Shown here: positions 1-13,800 of the stretch, piece after piece | How positions within the stretch are numbered: position 1 is the stretch's first letter | Layout: each line of letters begins with the position of its first letter | Source of the DNA: Liolophura sinensis | Taxonomy: Eukaryota; Mollusca; Polyplacophora; Chitonida; Chitonidae | Reading direction: 5' to 3' | DNA: 60,000 nt | Assembly: GCF_032854445.1 (NCBI RefSeq) | Contig: NC_088302.1 | Span: 38,756,191 to 38,816,190 of the forward strand | Made by a program: the position numbers and the translations under genes | Notes under the pieces: generated by a model | Seen by the model: the letters and a program-made list of their open reading frames with translations, nothing else | Databases searched by the model: none | What the model was told of the DNA's origin: nothing

Positions 1-1301
1 GGTTTTAGAGGATACGAGAAAAGGTACTATAAAACAAAAAGAATGGTCTTTTATGAAAAAAAAAGAAAAGAGGGAAAGCGGGACCATCTTAGCCCATAAT
101 TCAGGCTCTGCCCTGCTAAAGGCTCTTCTGACAGCTTTAACCTTTTACACCATCACAGCAGGCTACCAAATTTCCACACTTACTGATGGTTTCAAGCCAT
201 TTTTAAACACATCGAAGGAAGCTAAGCTTTTTGTACTTTCATGTGTTGGGCCAGCCACGTCATATACTAAAGTATATATAAAGGAAAAAAATGTGTATCT
301 ATCCTTTAATGCATCTATAGTATGCCAAAGGCACCTTGATAGAAAACCACTGGGACTTGAACCGTGGTAAGCAACATTACCGAGAAGTATAAACATTGAC
401 CTTGAAAACAGGAGAACCTATTTCATCTTCCAATCTCGAAAATAGTCAAGCTTGGCACTCCCTACCCAGCACTAAGAGGAAGTGAAAGTGTGTTAAGCAT
501 TTACAAGGTTACTGACAAAATATAAGAGTGAAATACTAAATTCAAAACTATAGAACTTATTAAAGGTATTAGGCAAGTTTAGGTCATTCTTCACTACTGT
601 TATGGCTTAGTGGGCGTGACGGTGCAAGTCCTCCAATGTGGCATATCCAGGGGGCAGGTTTGAGGCAGATGGTAAACCTTCATTACTGGATATGAACTGG
701 AGAGGGAGCTTCTGTCTTCCAGGTATTCATATGTGTGTTGAGTGGTCTTTGATTAACTTGAACAAAAATGTATCATATACTGTGTCTATATGATGTGTGG
801 AATCGAATTTAGAAATTATCAATATCAGTTCTTCAAATTATCCGAACATGTGGCAGACATTACTTTTTTTTATCTATACTGCTGATAGATCAGCACATGG
901 GGGCTTGCTTTACGAAGATATAACATACATACAGTACTGGTTTCCATGGAAGTAACGTGTCCACAGGTTAACAGCCAAGATATTGAAATGGCCCCAGACC
1001 GGGGCCATGAATGCCAAGTTTGATACGCTAGGGAGAAATAATTCTCCTGTCTGAAGCTTTACAAGTAACACATACTGTCTACGGCTTTGGTGCCCAAGCA
1101 AGATGATGATGTCTTTTGTTGCAGACGTCACAAACTGACTTACATAATGGTTTCATCGTTACCCAAGATTCATTTGTTTTAAGAAATTTATAAATCACCG
1201 ACCTGTTTTGGAAAGATATTCATCTATGTAATTTACTAACCATCAATGAGAAAATGGCTAACGGCAGTATGATCGATTGGACCCTTATGTTGTTATCTAT
1301 T

Positions 1302-1435
1302 GATTTATTTACTTGATTGTTGTTTAATTCCTACTCAAGAATCTTCAACTTGTCCATGGATGGTCAGTTTCATGGGTGGAAGAAACCAGAGTTCCAGGCA
1401 TAAACCACCAACCTTTGGCAAGCTGACGTGTGCTG
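1302..1435 (-). repeat. SINE family 1 copy, minus, degenerate
   Basis: The piece starts with the reverse complement of the AAATAAAT tail (tttatttacttgattg) and continues into a weakened body at about 1371-1435 (gggtggaagaaacc...aggcataaaccacc). It matches the antisense body of the abundant tRNA-derived SINE of this window but is heavily diverged. It faces the copy at 1555-1706. Confidence 0.6.
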
Positions 1436-1554
1436 TACAGATATGCATACCATGTTAAAGGCAGACAAACCGTTTTCAACAAACATCAGATCACTTACCG
1501 TCACAAAGGGACCATAATTACGCTGAAGCAACAAAACGAAGCCCTCTCCGGCCT

Positions 1555-1706
1555 TACCTGGGGAGGTCTGCCAGCAACCTCCGGATGGTCGTAGGTTTCC
1601 ACCGAGCTCTGCCCAGTTTTCTCTCACCATAATGCTGGTCGCCATCGTATAAGTAAAATATTCTTCAGTAAGGCATATAACACCAATCAAAAAACATAAA
1701 TAAATC
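1555..1706 (+). repeat. SINE family 1 copy, plus, 5' truncated
   Basis: The body runs from 'gaggtctgccagcaacct' through 'ccataatgctggtcgcc' to 'caccaatcaaaaaac' and an ATAAATAAAT tail. The tRNA-like head is missing. With the antisense copy at 1302-1435 it forms an inverted pair with a spacer of about 120 bases. Confidence 0.8.
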
Positions 1707-4507
1707 AAAACAGAGCCATAGAATTCTACAGAAAACTTCAAGGACACTTTTTCAAAACCTTTCTGATAACTAGCTTTCTCTTAAATCATGCCACCTTGTG
1801 GATTTTGAACTTTGAAAAAATGCACTTACAAATAAAGTGACCATGTTTCCAACTCCTGGGGCAATTAGCATTGACTAATACACAAATGGTGTCAGTTCAT
1901 AACATACCACAGGTGCGAGATAACCCAGAAAAAACAACAGAAAATCAAATTTTTCAGCCAAAAATTGTGTATTAATGAAAAAAGCTGGGGTGAGCAGGTA
2001 TACCACGTGTGGACACAGTTTTATTATGCTACAAAATAAGATGAATGGCCGGGTAAACTTATTTATTTCTTAGATTGTTGTTTCTTTTATTTTATGGTCA
2101 GGTTTCTAAAACTACATCAATATAAATCTTTCAAAATTTTTACCACAGGCTGTGAATTGAATCATCATCCTTGATCAGAATTGTCAAAAGCACACTAGTA
2201 AAATACCAGAGATACTAAAACTGTAAATTATTGAGTTTCATATGCTTCAGATGTCCTGAATAAGATACTATGTAGTACACTATCCAGTCTATTTAGTGTA
2301 CCATCTACTATTTAAGTTTACAATCTAACTGGCCCAGAAAAATCAAATGCCGACATGTACAATAATGCACTCCCAAGGCTTGCTACCACTGAGGGTATTT
2401 GAATCAAATGCCGACATGAGAAAATGAGACCTCATGTAAATCTACTGTTAGCTCTTCCTGAACAGGGTGCGTAGAAAAAAACAAAATCACAAAACCAACT
2501 GAAAACATTTTCTTCCACAGTAAATCAAACAGAGTATTGTACAAATCCCAGTTTGCAAAGATTTCAACACATTTTCTTACGTTCACAAGAGTTACAAGAT
2601 ATCACAATTTCACCAAATACAAAATAAACTATGACAAGTCCAATTTTACAGCATCATAAATTATACCGTAATGTTTTCTAATTACAAAGTAAAAAATATC
2701 CAGCAGCATAAAACAAATTTACAATTCCAGAGACTAAAAACTTAACAGTATAACGCTTCAACATACTTTACATGTCTACCATGTTCAACATGCATGCAAA
2801 CAAAGGCTACAGGCAGGAAAACAAACTACATGTACATTATCAACAAGGAATAATTTAAACGCAATCCAAATATTACTTATGCCTCAGTTGAAAGCTTCAT
2901 GTAAAGCTGAACAAAAGTCCTCTCAAATGAATATCAGATTTACATTTATTCTACAGGAGTTGAAGTAGAGATTGCTGCTTATGTGCAGGAGGACTCACTT
3001 CAATACACATAAAGTGTCCAGGGCTCACGTTCACAAAACCTTGTGATGGATATTTTCTTCACTTTCCATGCAGACCACACTGCCTTATGGCTGCGTAAGG
3101 TATACGTCATTTGTGCAGACAGTTACAAGAAATCTGCCTTACGAAGTTTTGTGAAGTGGCTCTACAAGTCCAGCAGAACTACTCCACCTGATAAAGCCCC
3201 TGTCATTCACCCCGAGAAAAAGCTTACAACAATGCCAGTGTGAGCTCTGTTCAAACTTTACTCCATCAGATACTTGAGTGCTAATGAATTCTAGTGAAGC
3301 TATGTACAAGTACATACACAGTAACAAAAATCAAGTTGTAAAGGTATGATTTATATATATTTTTGTGACAGAACATGTGACACACTTTCTGAATGTCTCT
3401 TGTGTGGTTGTCAGGCCTCAAAATGCACACATAGCGGTGTTTGATTTCTTCACTTGGTTTCCTTATTTCAATGTTTAAGAAAATATATCATTACATGTAT
3501 CATTAAATGTGAAATAAGAAATTAATGTAGTTTAAAAATAGACCAAGGCTTGTGATAGATGTGGAAAATGACTGTGATCTGATGTATACAAAAGGGTGAG
3601 ATCATAGGAAAGGCAAAATTTTCAGAAGTAATGACTGTGTGAGAAAAAAAAAGTGAGAATGCGGAGTACAAAATTTTGACACCTTGTTACCAGAAATGAG
3701 AGATATATAGGCCATTTCCAAATGCTTAGTGGTAAATCGAAAGTTACCAATCATACCTTGTAGAATTTTATCTAAGAATTTAGAATTTAAAGTCATGTCC
3801 TGCAATTACAGCATACACATATGTAAAGAGGTAGCATTGTATCTTTAATATTGATGTCAAAGACTTAGTTTTGGAAGTCTGAATGGAGAGACACAAGGGA
3901 CACCTAGGGAGTTTCTCTCCACACAGCATGGCGGATGTGATTGTTTAGGACCAGGCACTCCAAACACATTGTGCCCTGTATTACACTAGTCCAAATTAAG
4001 GTAGGGCTTAAGGCTTCAAAACGTCTGTTCAAACTTCATCTGTAATATAACAGCATCATTTCCTATTTAGTGAAACAAATGAGTGGTTATTGATGGTTGA
4101 CTATTCAGTCTACAAACGGTACGTTGATGTCAAACAAGAAAAGTTCAAAGTTTAACACTGACTAGGCCTGTTTTCACTGAAGCAAATTTTCTACAGCGGT
4201 TACACACTTTGTGGAGTGGCTTGTGGCACTTCTAAAGAGAGACTGTCAATAGCCAGTTTTAAAATGCTGAACGCATGTACATATTGTACAAAAAGTGTCC
4301 CTCTCACATTCATGTGGTCATGCAGGTTCACTGTGCTGTTGACTGAAGCAATAGTGAGAAATGTTCACACAAGATTGAGACAAATGCTGCCATCACTGAA
4401 GTTTCACTTGTGAATTAGCTTTCAGGATGACCAATCTGAGTATCAGTGCAGAATGTAGATTTTACCCCTTGAAATAATAATAGCTCTTATTTATTTCATA
4501 TGAAATG

Positions 4508-4830
4508 CTAACTGCTAGAATAGCCTTCATCAAGGGAGAGAACTGCATGTTCCTGAGCCAGAGAAGCCAGTTCTTTCACAAATTCCTCCAGTATTAATGC
4601 GCAGAACACTGCATTCTTGGTTTTAAGGGACTCTAGTGGGTTTTCTGGAATAAGGTTGGATGCAGGTGACCGAGAGTTGACAAATCTGTAACCAGCACCT
4701 CCCACAATCCTCTCCAGCACTGGATTACCGGGTCCGCTACCAGGGGGCACTGACTGACCACGATCTTTCTGATCCTTTGCAGGGGACTTCTTAAATAGCA
4801 AATCACTGATGCTTGTTCTTCTCTTGTCAC
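4508..4830 (-). CDS. FHIP1: FHIP1 coding exon 11 (C terminus and stop)
   Basis: The acceptor is ttttaacag before 4830 and the stop is TAG at 4510-4508. It encodes about 107 residues beginning at the split Gly of GDKRRTSISDLLFKK. The family C-terminal block KTKNAVFCALILEEFVKEL follows, then the end motif AQEHAVLSLDEGYSSS. The conserved block matches the C-terminal region of vertebrate FHIP1 proteins, so this is the true last exon. Confidence 0.93.
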
Positions 4831-7800
4831 CTGTTAAAACATTAATATTATAATAATATAGCACCATATCAGGTTCTCTGTAGAGAATAGCAGAAATGCT
4901 ATTTCAGGACTCCCAACTTTATTTAACAAATTCCAGTTGCCTTTATATCCTTTGATATCATTTTTGATGCCAATACTCGAGTTTTTTTGACAAGAAATTC
5001 ATCAAACTCCACAGAAAACACTCTTGCTAGCAGGCGGCCCAAATCAAGCAAAACATGTAACCTGAAAAATGCTAAATTTTTGCTGAAATACATTACTGTA
5101 TTTATTTATTTGATTGATGTTTTACGACTTATACGACAGCGGCCAGCATTATGGGGGGAGGAAACCAGGCAGCACCCAGCAGAAACCCATAACCATCCGC
5201 AGGTTGCCGGCAGACCACCCAAAGTAAGGCTGGAGAGGAAGACTGCATGACCTGGACTTGAGCTCACACGGGCTGCACTGGCGGGAGGCTCCTAGATCAC
5301 CGTGTCGCTCTGGCGTGCTAAGCCCTTAGGCCATGGAGGCCCACTACATGTACATTACTGCAGGTCTGGTGTCAGTTACATATCCATGATCCACTTGTGC
5401 TGCTGAACATATGGTGAGATTTGGCTTTGTTGAATATTTAGACAAAGCTAAGCCTTTATACCATGAAGGGTGGATCCTAATGTAGTGCACTAACCTCTCA
5501 CAAATTCTGTCACAGACTGTGACCTGCCCATCTTGCCCACCAGCTGGGGGGAACTTCTCTCAGGTTGACCACCGTTCAGCTCTGCCAGGTACATCTGCTC
5601 CCTCAGAGCCAGGAACTTCCGTGCTTGCATTAGAAGGACGTCAAAGTTTGGTTGCGTACTGGCAAAGTTGTCCACTTTCTGTCGCACTGAGGTTAACACC
5701 TTAAACAGAATAGTGACATGAAGTTCAGCACTAGCTGCTTGCAATCATGTACCCACAAGAACTATATGCAAATGTAACAGTGTTCTCTTAGTTTTCAAAG
5801 TAACCTTTTAAGTACGAATATATTAACTGGGTCAGGCAGTTAAAATCTCAAAATAGAGACATAAACCTGTCATAGGTACATGTAAGACAAAACCTTATCT
5901 GTGAAGTAAGACAGGTAGAATAATTCTACAACAAGGATGTGTGCCAGTTATTATAATACCATCAGGCACATGGCAGATTTTACCATCACCAACTCATGTT
6001 ACCTTAACAACTAAAGTAACATACTTTGAACTTTACTTATCTAATAATTTATTTGACTGGTGTATTAAGAACAATGGTCGGAGGGAACTGGGTAGAGACC
6101 GGGTGGAAATCCACAACCATCCGAAGATTGCTGTAAGACCATCTCACTTCCAATTTGAACTTTACCTGTTGCAATTAACACCGAGGCCTTTGTGGTAAAT
6201 ATTGATGTATGTATGGTACAGTGTAGTATGCATTAAGCTATATACCTGCATAAGGGACTTGACACTTGGCTGGAAGACTAGATTGTGATTGAGAAGGAAT
6301 GAGCGTAGCAGTGGTTTGGGATAACAAGCCAGGCGAGAGATGAGGCCCGTCAGTAGAAGGTTCACGTACAGGGAGTTCTGCATCATACTCTCCAATTTCG
6401 TCAACAAAGCGCTCAGAAAAGGACCTGACAACAAAACACATACCAACACTTAATACATATACATGTTATATCTTTTTACTAGGTGTAATTATGTCATTTA
6501 CATACCATTCCATCAAACTGATATTACTGTCTATCGCCCAAAGTTTGGTATGCAAAAATGCCCATTCAGAGCATTAAAAAAGGTGCTAAAATGGTGCTTG
6601 CCATGCCAACACAAGTTTTTCTAATAAAAGAAAAATTAAATTTCACAAAAAACCTCTTAAAAGGATCTATCAAGTGAATGAATGAGTCAAAATGAAGCCA
6701 AATGTGTCACTCTGAGTATCAAATAGAGTATCCTACATCTGTCAGTTCAATTCAATCTTGGTTCTCAGCAACATGCAATGTGGCCATTTAAGTGTCAAAA
6801 CAATCTACTGCATCAAAAATTAAGTCAACATGTACGACACTTCAAAGTTTATCATGAATTAGGTGCTTATTATACATTTTTAACACAAGTACTACCTGAA
6901 AATTGTGTGCCACTACATGTACATTCATAAACCTGAAGTTTTCTTTTGACTTCTGATTTTGACTTCTGATTTATTTATTTGATTGGTGTTTTACACATTA
7001 CTCAAGAATATTTCACTTATACGACGGCGGCCAGGATTATGGTGGGAGTAAACCGGGAAGAGCCTGCAGGAAGCCCACAACCATCTGCAGGTTGCTGACA
7101 GACCTTCCCCACTTACGGCCTGAGAGGAATGTTGACTTCTAATTATTTATCCATACAAGCGTCCACATATTCATCAGCCAAACCAAACAGTGCCATACTA
7201 AACATATCTACTCACCTATATTTGGTGTACCTGAGGGATATTTAGCACCGAGGAATGAGCTGCGTGCTGTAGCTTTCCCTGCTGCGCCCCCTGGGGTAGA
7301 GACAGGGGTGGGGGAGGGGCCTGAACTTAGCTGCCTCACTGAGCCCTCAACACTGGAGGTGCTGGACCGGTCAGAACTAGCTGTGCTTGACCTCGCTTTG
7401 CTGCTCTGACTAGCCTCAGACCGTAGCTGCTGAGAACAGTCTCCTGTGAGATGAGAAGTATCAGTGACCTGCTTGTCTTCTGCTTTTGGGGTAAGGGAAG
7501 ATGGAACGTGCTCTGTCCTGGCTGACGGGCTGGGTAGAGCACTAGCCAGGGTGTCCAGTTCTTCCAGGTACCGCTCCATCTCCTCTGGGGTTGATGGCGA
7601 TAGCACTTCCACTGTGTTCAAGTAAGCCAGGAAAGATTCCAAGTCTAGACACTTAGATACATCAGAGAGAGGGGAAGAGGCACGGTGGGGGGTGGGAACA
7701 GAGTCCTGCTGCCTAAGTACAGTATCTTCAGCTTGAAGAGAGTTGGTGACTGCTGTCTCTGAGACCACCTTCATAGCTGCTGCTTCTGCCTTAACATTCT

Positions 7801-10800
7801 CTTTACCAGAGGTTTCTTCATTGCCAGCAAGGACGGTGGCAGACTTTGTAGAGTCACCAGCAGAGACATTATTCACAAGTTTACCTGACACTGAGGAGCT
7901 CTGTGTACCTGTTTTAGTTAAGGCAGTATCTGAGAAGCCCAGGTCACTGTCAGGGGGAGGTAGCTCCCCATCATAAGGCGCTGACCAGTTTCTACAGGCT
8001 TTGGCACAACACAAAATTCTCTGCTGAGCTTCGTGCAGATAGTCCATGTAGTTTGTCTCCATCTGTTCCAGAGTGCTGCCTATGGAGACAGATAATGATG
8101 AGCCTCTGGCAGAATCCACCGCCTTAGTCCTAAAACAAGACAAGATCACCATGCTCTCTGTTTTAATACTCCAATCACTAAGTACAAACAAACTATAAAA
8201 TACATTTGACAACAGATTGAGAAATAAAATACAAACTGATGAGCAACATTTTTTATGCTTCACTCTTAGCTTCTGTAAAACCACTGCAATAATTTTGTTA
8301 GGTTTTTACTAAACAAGTTACTGATGTACGCCTAACTCTGACGAATGCCTTCCAGACTTGAATAAACAAAATGCAGACAACATTTCAAGAAATTATTTTC
8401 ATTCCTGGCACAGAACACTTAAATATTACATAGCAAAGAATAATAACATGAAGTCTATCATTCAGAAAACCTAAGATGAAGCATGGAGCATAAATGCACA
8501 AGAGATCAGAAAGCATATTATCTGTCATAAACCTTCATACGGAAACTGAGTATTGGGACAGGTTGTTGAAGGTTAAGTAAAACCTGGAACTAAACCCCCA
8601 CTAAACACAACTAGCAGAATTTCAGCTGTCACTCAATGTGATTTAATGTGAATAATTTAATGATGATGTATTCTTGCATGTACACATATTATGGGTTGGT
8701 CCATGGATAATTTTCTTTATGAAAAGAACTTTTCATACATAATATAACAAATCTGCCTCAGTTCTTCATTTAGCATTTTTTCCCTGGAAACAGAACATCT
8801 ACATTAGTATCTGTGTTTCATGTCAAAGCAGATGGACTTCATTAGAAGAAAATGATGAGAACAACATTAAAGTCGCAAAACATTTTTGTCCCAAAGGGAG
8901 TGAGTGAGTGTCTTAGGTCATACTTAACAACTTTTCATTCATATGATGACGAAGGAATCATTTAGAGTGCATGTAATGTGCCTCCTTGTTGCTGGAACAC
9001 TCTTTTATCTAGAGCTGCTACACGGAGATGCCTTACCGAAGGCAAGTAAGCTGCTCCACACGAGCCATTATACTGACACGGGTCAACCAGTCGTTGCACG
9101 ATCCCCTTCATGCTGAATGCCAAGCGAGGAAGTTACAACTTCCTCTTTTAAAGTCTTAGGTGTGACTCAAGCCAGGATTGACCCTGGATCTACCGCTCCC
9201 GAAGCGGACACTTGACTAACTGTGCTATCGGGGCTGGTTTTCTCCAAAAGTGTTAGGACTAGATATCATATACTTTTTTAAGCTTATGAACAACCTTCCC
9301 ATAAAACTTTAGCCGATATTAAATAACTCAAAACTTTAGTCAGGTAGTCTGTAAATCATTTACCATTCATAAATAAACAACAACACAAATAAACATCTGA
9401 CAGCTCAGTGAAGTATTTTCTAAAAAACGACATTTCAAGTGTATACATGCAAGTATTTGAATCATGCAATTACTTGTAAAAGGAATAACAGGATTTCCAC
9501 TGGATGTCTGAACCACCCATGCTAGCCATCTATAACCAAGTATAACCACATGCTGTAGCCGGGATATATTTGGACAGCTTCCATGCAGGCTGATATTTAA
9601 CCTAATACAGTATACATGTATATGGTAGCAATGCTGATTACTGGCAGCTAGTGTACATGTACTTTACCATGTGTATACATGTATTGTATAAGTTCATATG
9701 CAGATACATCTTAATAAAATATTCTTTCCAGATATATTATGACGGGGTATATGAGTACCAAAAGAAAAGACTACAGAACAGATATTACACTTACACATGC
9801 ACTTACACACAAATTTTATAAAACTCTTCAACAGTTTTTATTCTTGCATAACTCTGAAGTTATATGGCTACATAAATGTACATGCATCATGATCGGGAAA
9901 AGGACACAGCAGATATTATGAAGAAATTCTTTCTGAGACTTGGGGTTTTTTTTAGGGTTTAAATTCCACTTAATGTTATATTGTGGTATGAAATAGAAAA
10001 TTAACAGCAAATGTATGCTAACAAAAGACTGAACTATAATACATGTTATAAAATAAATGTAACTATAGCAGTGTTTTTTTTTTGTAGTGAGACACTAATA
10101 ACATTTACTATCCCAAAATCACTTCTGAACAAGCATATTTTATGAATTTTAATTAAGAATGCACTCAGCTAACATTTTTACATCTTTGAACACAAAAAAG
10201 AAAAAAATTCTCTTAAAAATGGTCTCTGACATTATGCAAAAATATGCATAAATTTGACAATACTGTACATGTGAACTGTGTGAACAATGAAATCCTGGTA
10301 CTAAATATTAGAGTCATGCTGATATTTTGCATGATGTGAAAATATCTGAGCTAACATGCCAGGTTAGTGAAGGTAAAGAACCCAGATAAACTAGTCATAC
10401 TTACACCCTGCGAGCAAGAGATTTCATGAGAGTTCTGTCAATGACATATGATGTTCACTCTCAGTTACCTCCCTTTATTTCAGAGCTTGTGAGCATCACA
10501 AGACAAAAACATGTGTACCGGTACGATCTGCCCTTTTTCTCTCGTATTTTTTTCTCTCTTTTGTTAAGATATATTTTCATATAATGCACATTATGTAACA
10601 AGTAGATTATGGGGCTTATCCACATCCTTTGAGGTCAGATCTAGCAGCTGTGTAAGGACTTCTTGCTTTAGTAATAGTGCTCATATTTCTCACTTCTAAC
10701 TCATAAGCTGACACATTATATCAAAACAATTCTTTTAATAAGTCTAATAGTGTAAAAAGTTAATCACTTCATTGCTCAAAATCAAAACTGTATTAAGAAA

Positions 10801-13800
10801 GTGTGGTATCTGATTGGACAATAATGAGCAGAGACTGCCTCTGATCAAGTAAGTAAAAAAATCAGTGTAAAAAGGCAGCAACTAGATCTGACTTTAGTGT
10901 GATTGTAAGGGTAATATAAATGTACATGTACTGTGCTTTGATAGATTTCTGTCCTTTAACTGTTGTGTGTCAAACATGGCTTTATGAAATCATAGGTACA
11001 TAATTTCATTGTTAGTATGCAATGCTGGCATATCCATGTGGAAATCATATTATAAACTCTGAAATACAATTGTGATTCCTGTCCACTAATACCTTTGCCC
11101 ATGTCAATATTGTGATCATAGGTGCATATGATGTTACATTCCATACACTCCATGCAAAAATAAACTGAAGTATTGCTCTATCTAATATCCAGAATATATG
11201 TCACAATGTGATAGGTTAAAGATGTAAGGTGTTACACAGAATTAGAGAAGCTGTGTATAACTTGTGTATAACTTGACGAATTTGGGATATTTAGCCTCCA
11301 GTTTCTTTAGGAATTCAGTCCGAACTGGGGCCAATTTCAAAAAGCCAAGATTGACTTCAGTCAAAAATTTAAAGACAATCTTAAAAACATATTTTTGGGA
11401 TCTAGAAATAAAAATTTTGACCACACTTTTAAAGTTGTCTGAAGACAAATGTGCCAACATTCAACTTCCTGTGCAAAAAACTAAGTATCATGACTAAGTT
11501 TTAAATCCTGACATATTTAAGTCAGAAATGGCTTCGTGGAACTGGCACTGTATATCCCAGTTTTTGAGCATGAATCAGTATAACACATTCATTTTTCAGT
11601 ATAATGAAGCAATTAAGTTTGAACTAGGATTGTGATATTTGATAAGACCCCAAGTTTTGAGATGAGGCATCAGTTTTCTTAGAGAAATTGAGACTATCAG
11701 ATAAATATGTAATACACATACATATTAATCATCAAATATACGCCACTGGCGACAAATATTTCTGCTGAAACACATTACTAGCGACCAAGCTATTACAGCA
11801 TAAATGATCAGTACATAAAGATACAAAAAACTAAAGTTTATACCTGCCAGTGGACAGAGATCGGCTCAAGGTGCTGTTAGATCTGAACAGTCGAGTAAAA
11901 CCCAGCCCTGATTTGTGAGGCAATGGAGCCGAATGAGACAAATCAAGGGCGGAGTCAGACGACTGAGAGCTATGATTGACAGGCAGGAAAGGGCTGTCAA
12001 ACACACCATCTGACGACTGGTTAAAAGCTGGTAAACTGAGAGAGAGTAAGCAAGGTATTAGAAGCCACACCAGAAACATCCACCATTTTTAGCCAGACAA
12101 GAGCCTCAGCTGACGGGTTGAAGACAAACAATCAGCCGATAAAAAGCCGTTCAATTTCCCTTCCACTGCTAAAATTGGTAGGAGAATAATCCCAGGTAAT
12201 TCAACACAGCTGACATTAAATGGATGAAAATCATTCTTTTTTTTCACAGATTCCTCCACTGTTGGCTCTTCATAAATTCATTACAGCAATTACACTGAAA
12301 ATTCGGTACCATGTCCCATTATCTTTTTCTCCGCAAATTTTATTATGATACTTTTTTACCTATCTCACCCATTTAAATTGAATAGAGGGTAGCTTGAGGA
12401 TCTTATCTGGCCAAATACGTGTGATAAGAGTATGTACAGACAGAGACATAATAGTAGCTGTGGTACATGTTATCTAAAACTGTTAAACACTGAACATTAT
12501 GTACCTCAGCTGTCCGACATTTGAGCACTTTGGTGACAATCTATAAAGAAAGAGGGGCCCTTTCTGGCTTGGCAGTCTAAGGTGTCCTCCAGCTAACACC
12601 ACTGAGGATACTGAGAGACAGGCTAAGACTTTAAGTCATGAAGGTGGTCAGGTACCTGCTGAGATATCATGAGGTTTCCTGAAGACTCTGCCTGGTTTCC
12701 TTTACCTACACATTTGAAGGCTGTGAAGTCGAGATCTCTGTCACCTCATTTTACGCCAAGCAGACATAGCTCATATATGTATTTTCCACGGACTTTCTGA
12801 CATGTTAAAAAAAGTTTAATGACTTTTGTTTTTTTTAAATATAGGGACACTAAAGTGCTCACACTGTCTTCTAAGCCAAAAAGGTGAATATAAAATGTAG
12901 GTATATAGCCAAACAAATCAATAATCCCAAAAGCATAAAACACATAGCAGAAAGCTGCAGATTACTGCTTAAAGCTTCACTACTAAAAAGCTATCATCCA
13001 TTCTGTCTATAAGAAGAAAGTAAGCACTGACATCAAAAGCTGTATGGCAGTAATGGATTGAAGAGGTCACATTAATAATGCTGGACACTGAAGCTTGCTG
13101 TAAGGCCAGATCCCATTAAAATACTCTAGTATCTCTCTTTTGATGCCCATCTTTGTTGACATTCATCATGAGAGATGTGAATGCATTTCCAGGGATGTTT
13201 TTTTAATTTATTTTATGTTATAGCATATTTCAAAATACAGCTGTGGCATATATGTATATGGTGAATTTTGCCCATCACAGTTCATCGTGTGCAAAGAACT
13301 GTGTATATATCATTAACTACCCTATTCTTTCAACCTTTTTGCATATTTAAGGGTCATTTTTAAGTGCAATTTACCAGCCATAATGTTTGGGGGATAATTT
13401 ATCTCATGTGGATTTGCCAACATCAGGGCTTCGCAGAATACATATTTGTTGCAGTCTAGGCTGGGGAAAGGCCCTAACTGTATTTCACCTAAATTTTCTT
13501 TTGTAAAAATGGACTTTCATACCGGTAAGCAGATAAAGACCTTAAAATGATACTTTTAATGCCAACACTAAAGTTTTTTAAGATAAAAAATTAATCAAAT
13601 TTGAAAACAAAACAAAAAAAAAAAGATGCATGAATCAGAGTGAAGCAAAATGTGTCATTTTAAAAATGTTATAAACCTTTGGGTGAAATGCAGTATACCT
13701 AAAGCGCCACCTTCTGAACATGCAAAACGGTTGAAAAAATATGGCACATCACACACCTGTATTGTTCATGAAATCCACAACTCTACGGCGCAAAAATTAA

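Larger units (their letters stand above)
1..4507. other. 3' flank / 3' UTR region of FHIP1
   Basis: No protein-coding segment that I can support was found here; the short open frames have no recognisable domain or codon pattern. The part next to 4507 should hold the FHIP1 3' UTR on the minus strand. Minus-strand AATAAA words occur at about 4491-4496 and 2944-2949, but none can be chosen as the true polyadenylation signal. The segment also holds an inverted SINE pair (1302-1706) and a short direct duplication of a 17-base word at about 2342 and 2402. Confidence 0.5.

Noticed and set aside
53-370. 105-codon plus-strand open frame at the left edge
   Set aside because: No known domain, no coding-like composition and no splice context; it is of a length expected by chance.
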